Both the position numbers and the translations under genes were made by a program. The notes under the pieces were generated by a model, which saw nothing but the letters and a program-made list of their open reading frames with translations, was not told the DNA's origin and searched no databases. From JAEEJA01 sp036343175 (lineage in GTDB: Bacteria > Bacillota > Clostridia > Lachnospirales > Lachnospiraceae), in contig JAZASR010000005.1 of NCBI GenBank assembly GCA_036343175.1, positions 40,349 to 104,348 of the forward strand: DNA of 64,000 nucleotides, in the 5' to 3' direction. Shown piece by piece: positions 43,765 through 51,513 of the stretch (position 1 is its first letter; every line of letters begins with the position of its first letter).

Positions 43765-43812
43765 GCTGATCATCAGCCTTATAGTTATGGCACTTTGACG
43801 GTCAGGTAAAAG
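43765..43812 (-). repeat. Palindromic intergenic repeat, copy C (right-end fragment)
   Basis: On the minus strand TTACCTGACC, AAAGTGCCAT and GGCTGATGAT occur in the same order as in copies A (4734) and B (25922). The opposite arm is missing. It lies between the two topoisomerase genes. Confidence 0.6.
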
Positions 43813-43827
43813 TGAAGCTGGTGTAAT

Positions 43828-45822
43828 TTACAGATCGACTGTCGCATACCGGGCTTCACTCATGATGAAATCACGCCTCGGCGGTACATCATTGCTCATA
43901 AGAAGTCCTGTAGTCTCATCGGCTTCAATGTTGTCGCTGATAGTTATCTCTGCAAGAACACGGGTATCCGGGTCGAGTGTCGTCTCCCAGAGCTGGGCTG
44001 CATCCATTTCTCCGAGTCCTTTGTAGCGCTGCAGGGAATTGATCTTAACTCCCTTTTTCTTTCTGAATTTCTCAAGCTCAAAATCATTCAGAAGATATTT
44101 GACGTATGACCGCTTATTCCTGGCATTCTTAGGCTTAACTGCCTTCCAGGTGTCATTATCGGAGATGTCGGGACCTGTCCCCTCAGTGACAAGATAATCG
44201 ACCTTGTAAAGGGGCGGAATACCTCGGAATACCTTGCCTTCTTTAAGAAGCTCAGGCATGAACCTGTAAAAGAATGTGAGCAGCAATGTGCTTATGTGGG
44301 CCCCATCGACATCGGCATCCGTAAGAATGATGATCTTATCGTATCTCAGTTTACCGATATCAAAGTTCTCGCCAATACCGCAGCCAAAAGCATTTATCAT
44401 AGACCTTATCTCATTATTGGTAAGGATCTTTTCAAGCGGTGCCTTCTCAACGTTGAGTATCTTGCCCCTGAGAGGAAGTACAGCCTGGGTACGCCTGTCA
44501 CGGGCAGTCTTTACTGTGCCGCCGGCGGAATCACCCTCGACAATATAGACCTCACACTCTGAAGACTTTCTGGATGAACATGCAGCGAGCTTTGACTTGA
44601 CCTCCATCTCATTAAGCGACTTAAGAACAGCATTGCGGGCCTTATCTCCAGCCTTCCGGGCAGAACATGACTTCTGCACATTATCGAGGATCTCTTTAAG
44701 TATCTCAACGTTCTTGTCAAAATAATGCTGACCCAGAGTAGAAAATACGACATCCACCGCATTCCTTGCATCGGTATTTCCAAGCTTTGTCTTTGTCTGA
44801 CCTTCAAATTGCGGATCGGGATGCTTGACGGAAACTATGGCTATAAGACCGTTCCTGATGTCCCCACCCTCGAAATTATCCTGCTTCTCCTTGAGGATAT
44901 TAAATTCCCTGGCATATTGGTTCATGACACGGGTAAGAGCAGTCTTAAAGCCTGTTACATGCATGCCGCCGTCAACAGTATTTATGCAGTTGCAATATGA
45001 ATTGATCTGCTCTGTATAATTATGTACGTACTGGAAGGCTATCTCCACTTCGATATCGCCCTCTTTTCCTGTAATATATGCAGGCTCCGGCATTATCTTC
45101 TCAAAGTTCCTTGTCAGATATTCGACATAGCTTTTTATGCCGTATTCCTCATAAAATGTTATTTCCTCTCCGGTCTCTTCATCCCTGAAATTAAGATGGA
45201 GGCCCTTATTCAAATATGCTGTCTCCCGTAAATGCTTCTTAATGACCTCAGCCTTGAAGGTCAGCGTTTCAAATATTTCAGGATCCGGGTAAAATGTAAC
45301 TGTTGTGCCAGTCCTCTTTTTAGGACATGTATCGATTGCGGGAAGATTGCCATTGCTGTCGAGTGAGGTTACCGGATTGCCGCCATTCTCATATTCGTCC
45401 TGATATACATGTCCATCCCTCTCAATGCGGACAATCATCCTTCTGGACAGGGCATTCACTACACTGGAACCTACTCCGTGCAGACCTCCGGATACCTTAT
45501 AGGCATTGTTGTCGAACTTGCCGCCTGCATGCAGGATAGTATATACTACTCTTTCTGTCGGGATCTTCTTTACAGGATGTATATCCACCGGCACACCGCG
45601 TCCGTTATCAGATATAGTCATGCCGCCGTCGGCTCTCTTAATGATATCTATATTGTCGCAATATCCGGCGAGATGCTCATCTATACTGTTGTCAAGTATC
45701 TCCCATATCAGGTGGTGCAGGCCGCGTGAGCCCGTAGAACCTATATACATGCCCGGTCTTTTGCGGACAGGAGCCAGGCCCTCGAGGACGACGATCTGAC
45801 TTCCATTATATTCTTCTGACAT
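43828..45822 (-). CDS. Type IIA DNA topoisomerase subunit B (ParE-like)
   Basis: 664 residues. GHKL ATPase: EILDNSIDEHLAGY, ISDNGRGVPVDIH, GGLHGVGSSVVNALSRR. TOPRIM: VEGDSAGGT, the DADVDGAHI metal site and PLRGKILNVEKA. It binds and hydrolyses ATP to pass a DNA duplex through the gate made by subunit A, encoded 104 bases downstream. The pairing with a box-less subunit A favours topoisomerase IV. It follows mtaB by 80 bases. Confidence 0.9.
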   Translation of the reverse strand: MSEEYNGSQIVVLEGLAPVRKRPGMYIGSTGSRGLHHLIWEILDNSIDEHLAGYCDNIDIIKRADGGMTISDNGRGVPVDIHPVKKIPTERVVYTILHAGGKFDNNAYKVSGGLHGVGSSVVNALSRRMIVRIERDGHVYQDEYENGGNPVTSLDSNGNLPAIDTCPKKRTGTTVTFYPDPEIFETLTFKAEVIKKHLRETAYLNKGLHLNFRDEETGEEITFYEEYGIKSYVEYLTRNFEKIMPEPAYITGKEGDIEVEIAFQYVHNYTEQINSYCNCINTVDGGMHVTGFKTALTRVMNQYAREFNILKEKQDNFEGGDIRNGLIAIVSVKHPDPQFEGQTKTKLGNTDARNAVDVVFSTLGQHYFDKNVEILKEILDNVQKSCSARKAGDKARNAVLKSLNEMEVKSKLAACSSRKSSECEVYIVEGDSAGGTVKTARDRRTQAVLPLRGKILNVEKAPLEKILTNNEIRSMINAFGCGIGENFDIGKLRYDKIIILTDADVDGAHISTLLLTFFYRFMPELLKEGKVFRGIPPLYKVDYLVTEGTGPDISDNDTWKAVKPKNARNKRSYVKYLLNDFELEKFRKKKGVKINSLQRYKGLGEMDAAQLWETTLDPDTRVLAEITISDNIEADETTGLLMSNDVPPRRDFIMSEARYATVDL

Positions 45823-45902
45823 TTTTTTCTCCTTATACTGTATTGGCTTTTATATTGGCGGACGGTTGGCTTATAAGTTAAGTTCAGCCGTTCTCTGAAT
45901 TA

Positions 45903-47258
45903 TTATCTGCTGATGAGAATATTATCATCTGTCCGGCCGTTTGGTATGATATCATAAAACTCATTTTTCTGGCAAAGACCATTGAATACGACTTTCATAT
46001 AGTTAGACGTATAACCTGTCCAAAATTGAGCGCCTTCAAGAGTGACATTCTCCTCTGCAAGAACGCGGACAGATCTTCCTATATACTTTTCTTCATAAGC
46101 CTGCTTCACGCGGTCTTTAAGTTCTATGAGGATATGGCTGCGCTCTTCCTTTATCTTTTCATCTATCTGATCGGGCAGCTTATCGGCAGCTGTACCAAGC
46201 CTTCGTGAATATCTGAAGACATGGACATCTGCAAAGCCGATCCTTTCGACAAAAGCGCATGTCTCCCTGAACTCATCATCAGTCTCACCCGGGAAACCGA
46301 CTATGATATCTGTCGTTATGGCGGGATCATCGAAGTACTTACGGAGCACGGCCACAGCTTCCGCATACTTTCCCGTATCATAATGACGGTTCATGCGGGC
46401 AAGCACCGTGTCTGAACCGCTCTGCAGCGACAGATGAAAATGAGGACACACCTGCGTGACCTCTGACAGTCTTTTCACAAATTGATCAGTAATGATGCGG
46501 GGCTCAAGGGAGCCGAATCTTATCCTCTCTATGCCTTCTATGCGGCTTATGCCTTCAACAAGTTCAAGCAGGGGACCGCCATGAAGCGAGAGGAAAGCAT
46601 CCGCGTCTATCTTCTGACCCGGGGCATATTCCCGGTCTATACCGAATGACGACAGGTGAATGCCTGTTATAACAAGCTCCTTCACACCGTGTCTGGCAAA
46701 ATATTCCGCTTCTTTTATAATATCAGATGTATCCCGGCTTTTAAGGGTACCTCGGACAAAGGGAATAATGCAATATGAACAGAACTGGTTGCAGCCGGTC
46801 TGGACCTCAAGATCCACGCGGACCCTGGAGCTTATTTCATCGAAATCAAAATCTTCCTGATCATTCTCCGGTTTGTCATATTCTGCCTCCTGATCTGCCG
46901 GAGTGTAACTCCTCTTCTTTTCAACAGCTGCAATGATCAGGTCAGCTGCCTTATCCTTCTCCTCATTGGAAATAAGGGCATCTATACCGGCGATCTCGGC
47001 ATTTTCCCTTTCAACAGCATTTACATAGCAGCCGCAGGCAATGACAGCCGGATGCCCGTCCTTGCGCTTTGCCCGGTTTATCATCTTCCTTGATTTCCTG
47101 TCGGCAATATTTGTGACAGTACATGTATTAATAATGTAGGCATCGGCCGGTTCCGTAAAAGGCACTATCTCGACGCCTTTCTCCTCCAGAGCCCGTTTCA
47201 TCCTGTCAGTCTCATATAAATTGACCTTGCAGCCCAGGGTCATAAAAGCAGCTTTCAT
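45903..47258 (-). CDS. mtaB: tRNA-t6A37 methylthiotransferase MtaB
   Basis: 451 residues. The UPF0004 domain (MTLGCKVNLYETDRM, IINTCTVTNIADRKSRK, ACGCYV) binds the second iron-sulfur cluster, and TGCNQFCSYCIIPFVRG is the radical-SAM CxxxCxxC. A TRAM-like C-terminus follows. The order of motifs is that of MtaB (YqeV), not MiaB or RimO. It adds methylthio to t6A37 using SAM. Leads into the topoisomerase genes. Confidence 0.94.
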   Translation of the reverse strand: MKAAFMTLGCKVNLYETDRMKRALEEKGVEIVPFTEPADAYIINTCTVTNIADRKSRKMINRAKRKDGHPAVIACGCYVNAVERENAEIAGIDALISNEEKDKAADLIIAAVEKKRSYTPADQEAEYDKPENDQEDFDFDEISSRVRVDLEVQTGCNQFCSYCIIPFVRGTLKSRDTSDIIKEAEYFARHGVKELVITGIHLSSFGIDREYAPGQKIDADAFLSLHGGPLLELVEGISRIEGIERIRFGSLEPRIITDQFVKRLSEVTQVCPHFHLSLQSGSDTVLARMNRHYDTGKYAEAVAVLRKYFDDPAITTDIIVGFPGETDDEFRETCAFVERIGFADVHVFRYSRRLGTAADKLPDQIDEKIKEERSHILIELKDRVKQAYEEKYIGRSVRVLAEENVTLEGAQFWTGYTSNYMKVVFNGLCQKNEFYDIIPNGRTDDNILISR

Positions 47259-47506
47259 AAATTATCGTCCTTATCTGATATAACTATAGTCTGTGTCCGC
47301 TTATAGGAGCCATACCATTATATATGATAATTCAAAATATTTGCACTATTTTGTTGGCAAATATCCCAAAATATGATATATAAAATTTCATTTTATTAGT
47401 GCAAATTGTTCAAAATTAACTGTGCCGTCATTTTATCTTAAGAAACATAGGGAAAATTTATCATGAAAATCTATAAAATCTTATATAAATTTGGCAAGTT
47501 TGTACA

Positions 47507-47535
47507 TTGACAGTTTTCATGACTGAATGTATCAT
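47507..47535 (+). promoter_or_regulatory. Promoter of the HPr-like gene
   Basis: TTGACA (47507-47512), 17 bases, TATCAT (47530-47535). The leader is about 100 bases. The rest of 47259-47641 is AT-rich with no gene. Confidence 0.75.
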
Positions 47536-47641
47536 GTAGGTGTCAGATGAAAAGAAGGAAAAAGGAAACATGATATTCCCTTTCTCATCCGATATAACAA
47601 ATAGAGGAAAAACATTATCTAAAGAAGGGAAGGTAACTACC

Positions 47642-47875
47642 ATGAAAACAGTAAAGATCAACCTTAACACAATCGACAAAGTAAAGAGTTTTGTCAATGA
47701 AGTATCTAAGTTCAGCTCAGACTTCGATCTTGTATCCGGAAGATATGTAATCGATGCAAAGTCTATTATGGGTATTTTCAGTCTTGATCTTTCAAAGGAC
47801 ATCGATCTCAATATCCATGATGATGAGAACGCAGATGCTATTCTCAAGGCACTTGATCCATATATCGTTAAATAA
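47642..47875 (+). CDS. HPr-like protein lacking the phosphocarrier histidine
   Basis: 77 residues from ATG at 47642, preceded by GGAAGG. The second half fits HPr (VIDAKSIMGIFSLDL, NADAILKAL), with Ser41 aligned to the regulatory Ser46. The active-site GxHARPA is replaced by LNTIDKV, so the place of His15 holds Thr or Ile and PTS phosphotransfer from enzyme I is impossible. Such short HPr-family proteins are common in Lachnospiraceae. A role as a Ser-P-HPr-like regulatory partner is possible but unproven. Own promoter and terminator. Confidence 0.8.
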   Translation: MKTVKINLNTIDKVKSFVNEVSKFSSDFDLVSGRYVIDAKSIMGIFSLDLSKDIDLNIHDDENADAILKALDPYIVK

Positions 47876-47956
47876 TCGGACTTGATGCCCATGCAGGTTA
47901 AAGGCTTACAGATGATCCTTTGACCGGCAGTTCTGTTATTAATATGAACACATAAG

Positions 47957-47985
47957 AAGACCCGGTGACGGGTCTTCTTTTTTAT
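47957..47985 (+). terminator. Rho-independent terminator after the HPr-like gene
   Basis: AGAAGACCC, loop GGTGAC, GGGTCTTCT, then T6. It is also placed to serve the convergent thiI gene. Confidence 0.9.
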
Positions 47986-47996
47986 TGCTTTTTCAT

Positions 47997-49178
47997 TTAC
48001 GGATTGATCCGCATCACTTCTTCAGTATCAACTGCCTTCTGAACCATCTCATCGATCTTATCCATGATATTCTTCTCTGACTTCTCTATCTGAGAAAGCT
48101 TTGGCTTGGTTACAGGGTGCTCTGCCACGAATATGGTGCAGCAGTCCTCGTATGGCTCGATGGAAATGTCATATGTCCCGATCTTCTCTGAAAGATCGAC
48201 TATATCCTGCTTGTCAAAGGCTATGAGCGGTCTGAATACCGGCATATCTGCTGCGGCATCAGTGCACACAAGACTCATAGCTGTCTGCGATGCTACCTGA
48301 CCGATAGATTCTCCTGTGATGAGGGTCAGACAGTCATTCTTCCTGGCAAGGATCTCCGCGATCTTCATCATATAGCGGCGCATAATGATAGTAAGCTCAT
48401 CGTGCGGACATTTCTCATAAATATACATCTGGATCTCTGTAAAATTAATGATATGGAGGTTGATCATACCGGTATAGCGGCTTATGGTCTTTGCAAGATC
48501 TATGACCTTTTTCGTTGCGCGCTCACTTGTATAAGGAGGTGCCGAGAAGTAGACCGCATCGATATATACGCCTCTCCTGGAGACCATGTATCCGGCGACC
48601 GGGCTGTCAATACCGCCTGAGAGCAGGAGCATGGACTTGCCGTTCGTTCCCAGAGGCATGCCTCCGATTCCCTTTATCATCCTGGAATAAATATAAACTT
48701 TATCTCTGATCTCTATCCAGATAAAATAATCAGGATCGTGAACATCAACTTTAAGTTCAGGAAAGGCATCAAGCAGCCTTGCTCCGGCCTCACGGCAGAT
48801 AACGGGTGAATCCATAGGATAGTTCTTGTCCGCCCTCCTTGCCATGACCTTAAATGTAAAGTCATGCTTTTCATAAGTGTTCTTCACATGTTCAATGACT
48901 TTGGAAGCAATTGACTCGAAATCCTGATCTGTGGATACGTCTACAAGGCATACCTGGGCAACGCCGAATGTGTCCCTGATAAGCTCGGTTATCTCAGCAG
49001 CATCTATGTCGCCTTCAGCATTTATGATGATCCTGCCATGGAGGTTTTCAGATGTAAATGTCCCTTCTGTTCTTTTCAAACGAAGGAGTATATTGTGGAT
49101 AAGGGCTTCCTCAAATTTGCCCCTGTTCTTACCCTTGATGCCGATCTCCGCATATTTAACAAGAAATGTCTGTTTCAT
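47997..49178 (-). CDS. thiI: tRNA 4-thiouridine synthase ThiI
   Basis: 393 residues. A ferredoxin-like N-terminus (VKYAEIGIKGKNRGKFE), a THUMP domain and the PP-loop ATPase motif LLLSGGIDSPVAGYM are present. YEDCCTIFVAEHPVTKP ends the catalytic part; the rhodanese domain of the E. coli enzyme is absent, as in Bacillus. It thiolates U8 with ATP and persulfide sulfur. The neighbouring cysteine desulfurase is the expected sulfur donor (50-base gap). Confidence 0.96.
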   Translation of the reverse strand: MKQTFLVKYAEIGIKGKNRGKFEEALIHNILLRLKRTEGTFTSENLHGRIIINAEGDIDAAEITELIRDTFGVAQVCLVDVSTDQDFESIASKVIEHVKNTYEKHDFTFKVMARRADKNYPMDSPVICREAGARLLDAFPELKVDVHDPDYFIWIEIRDKVYIYSRMIKGIGGMPLGTNGKSMLLLSGGIDSPVAGYMVSRRGVYIDAVYFSAPPYTSERATKKVIDLAKTISRYTGMINLHIINFTEIQMYIYEKCPHDELTIIMRRYMMKIAEILARKNDCLTLITGESIGQVASQTAMSLVCTDAAADMPVFRPLIAFDKQDIVDLSEKIGTYDISIEPYEDCCTIFVAEHPVTKPKLSQIEKSEKNIMDKIDEMVQKAVDTEEVMRINP

Positions 49179-49228
49179 ATAATCCTGCTTTCTTTTGCTT
49201 TAATACTATTTAAGATCAGATACTTTAA

Positions 49229-50566
49229 TTACTTATGTACAAAACGCCTCAGTACCGGGAGGAGCTCGCCCAATGCAGATACTGCCGCATCGATCTCTTC
49301 TTTTGTCGTATGACAGGAAAAAGAAAATCTGAGTGTACGGTCAAGAAGATCATCAGCGATACCTATAGCCTTTAATGTACCGCTTAAGTCGGGCCTGTTG
49401 GATGAGCAGGCCGAGCCTGATGACACATATATGCCTTTTTCGGAAAGTGCATTAAGAAGTACCTCAGCTCTGATACCCTCAAATGAGGCACTTACTATAT
49501 GGGGCGCTGTATCTTTGATGTGGTCTGCGGCGATATCATTGACCGACTTCCATACTGAACCCTTTTCAGAATGATCAGCATTGGATTTAAGTATGCTTAA
49601 TTCATTCCCGGAAAACTTTTCCGGCTCGCATGGCACTCCGCCCGCCGCGATCTGCTGTTCATAATCTGACTCTATTGAATGCACAGGGGACACAGAAGGA
49701 AGCAGAAGTCCATTAATATGTACTCCATCGATCTTAAGAAGTTCGCTTATAAGATACTTTTTTAATTCATACATATTTTCAATATGTTCTTCAAAACCAT
49801 GATATATTTCTTTTACCGCAAGGCCAAAACCGGCAATGCCGGGCACATTCTGTGTGCCTGACCTCATAAGGCGCTCCTGGCCTCCGCCGTAGATATACGG
49901 AAATATCTTAATGCCTTCACGTACGTAAAGAAAGCCTGTTCCCTTGGGACCATGGATCTTATGAGAGCTTACCGAAAGAAGGTCTATGCCAAGCTTCTTA
50001 GGATCGAGCCTGTATTTGCCATAAGCCTGTATGGCATCAACATGCAGATATGCCCTGGGAGCATTATCGCGGACCAGACGGCTTATGGAAGCGATATCAT
50101 TGATCGCGCCGATCTCGTTATTTACTGCCATGACTGATACAAGGACTGTCTGATCATCAAGAGCATCCTTTAAAGCATCCATATCCACATGACCATCAGG
50201 AAAGATCTTAACATAGACGACCTCAAAGCCTTCTCTTTCAAGGAAGCCCGACGGTTCAAGTATGGAAGAATGCTCATAACAGGTAGTTACTACCCTTTTA
50301 CCCTTGCGCTTATTGGCAAGGACGGTCCCAATGAGCGCCTGGTTATTGGACTCGGTCCCGCCTGATGTAAATATGATATTCTGGGGCTTTACTTTAAGTG
50401 AATCCGCAATTATTTTTCTGGAATCGATAAGATAGTCTTCAGCAACTATGCCCATTCTGTGCTTGGAAGAAGGATTGCCGTAATCCTCTGATAAGACCCT
50501 TTCCATGATTTCTACGGCCGCATGGCTTGTCTGTGTTGTTGCGGCATTATCTAAATATGCTGTCAT
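49229..50566 (-). CDS. Cysteine desulfurase (IscS/NifZ-type) with an internal insertion
   Basis: 445 residues from ATG at 50566 (AGGA six bases upstream). AYLDNAATTQ, FTSGGTESNNQAL, VSSHKIHGPKGTGFLYVREG (PLP Lys near residue 205) and VSSGSACSSNRPD (catalytic Cys) are intact. About 60 additional residues (about 295-355) rich in Ser, Glu and Asp separate the usual hinge from APHIVSASFEGI. The enzyme gives persulfide to ThiI, encoded next door. Equivalent Bacillus NifZ forms the same pair. The insert is likely a surface loop. Confidence 0.92.
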   Translation of the reverse strand: MTAYLDNAATTQTSHAAVEIMERVLSEDYGNPSSKHRMGIVAEDYLIDSRKIIADSLKVKPQNIIFTSGGTESNNQALIGTVLANKRKGKRVVTTCYEHSSILEPSGFLEREGFEVVYVKIFPDGHVDMDALKDALDDQTVLVSVMAVNNEIGAINDIASISRLVRDNAPRAYLHVDAIQAYGKYRLDPKKLGIDLLSVSSHKIHGPKGTGFLYVREGIKIFPYIYGGGQERLMRSGTQNVPGIAGFGLAVKEIYHGFEEHIENMYELKKYLISELLKIDGVHINGLLLPSVSPVHSIESDYEQQIAAGGVPCEPEKFSGNELSILKSNADHSEKGSVWKSVNDIAADHIKDTAPHIVSASFEGIRAEVLLNALSEKGIYVSSGSACSSNRPDLSGTLKAIGIADDLLDRTLRFSFSCHTTKEEIDAAVSALGELLPVLRRFVHK

Positions 50567-50608
50567 ATATTTTCCTGCTTCTGAATCTGATCCTGATCTC
50601 AAATAGTA

Positions 50609-51361
50609 TCAATGTTTACTGACCTTGGTCTCCGACTTGTACATGAGGACTGACATCGTAACGAGCCCCGCAGTCTCTGTCCGGAGTATCCTCCTGCCGA
50701 GGGATATAGTCTTTATGCCCTTTGACACAGCTTTGTCGACCTCATCCTTTTCAAAGCCGCCTTCAGGACCTATAAATATGCCAACGCTTTTCTTATCTGC
50801 AGCCTCATTCAGTACTGCATCGGTATCCTGCATGCCATTCTGTACTTCATAAGGAAGTATGCTTTTGTCCAGTTCCCCTGCCATCTGTAAGGCTTCATCA
50901 AACGACACCGGCTGTGTGACCTCCGGTATCATTCCCCTGTCGCATTGCTTGGCTGCAGCAAGAGCTATCTTCTGCCATCTCTCCTGCTTCTTTGACGCCT
51001 TCTTAGGGTCAAGGCGAACGACCGACCTTGCCATGGCTACCGGTATTATCCGGTAAGCGCCGACTTCAACAGCCTTCTGTACTATAAGATCCATCTTGTC
51101 GCCCTTTGGAAGTCCCTGAAAAAGGACCATTCTCAGGTCAAGTTCATTGCCTGTCGGCACAGTCTTTTCGATATCGACAAGTACTTCATCACGGCTTATA
51201 TCGCTGATCCTTCCGATATGGTCGATCCCGCTTCCGTTGCAGCAAACTATCCATTCGCCGGTATTAAGACGCAGGACATTTGCGATATGATTCACGTCTT
51301 CCCCTGTTATACGGGCAAAGCGTCCGTCAAAATCACTTTCATCTATATAAAATCTGTACAT
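50609..51361 (-). CDS. rsmE: 16S rRNA (uracil1498-N3)-methyltransferase RsmE
   Basis: 250 residues from ATG at 51361, with GAGGG eight bases upstream. The PUA-like N-terminus and the knotted SPOUT domain with GIFIGPEGGFEKDEVDKAVSKGIKTISLGRRILRTETAGL are diagnostic. It methylates U1498 in the decoding site with SAM. It heads an rsmE-desulfurase-thiI set of RNA-modification genes. Confidence 0.95.
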   Translation of the reverse strand: MYRFYIDESDFDGRFARITGEDVNHIANVLRLNTGEWIVCCNGSGIDHIGRISDISRDEVLVDIEKTVPTGNELDLRMVLFQGLPKGDKMDLIVQKAVEVGAYRIIPVAMARSVVRLDPKKASKKQERWQKIALAAAKQCDRGMIPEVTQPVSFDEALQMAGELDKSILPYEVQNGMQDTDAVLNEAADKKSVGIFIGPEGGFEKDEVDKAVSKGIKTISLGRRILRTETAGLVTMSVLMYKSETKVSKH

Positions 51362-51513
51362 TTTAAAACCCTCAATCGCTTTGATAGTGCCGGGCAGCAA
51401 TATCTATCATATATTTTAAGCAGCAAAAACGCTGATCAGATGCCGACCCTTAAAACCGGGCTAATAAATATTATACAATTCACAGAATAAAGTCAATTTA
51501 TAAATAAGAGTAT

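Noticed and set aside
41478..45822. Calling the topoisomerase pair gyrA/gyrB
   Set aside because: The GyrA box is missing and the A subunit is short, so ParC/ParE is preferred, though not proven.
47461..47892. 143-codon minus-strand frame opposite the HPr-like gene
   Set aside because: The plus-strand frame has a consensus promoter, a ribosome site and HPr similarity; the other is its shadow.
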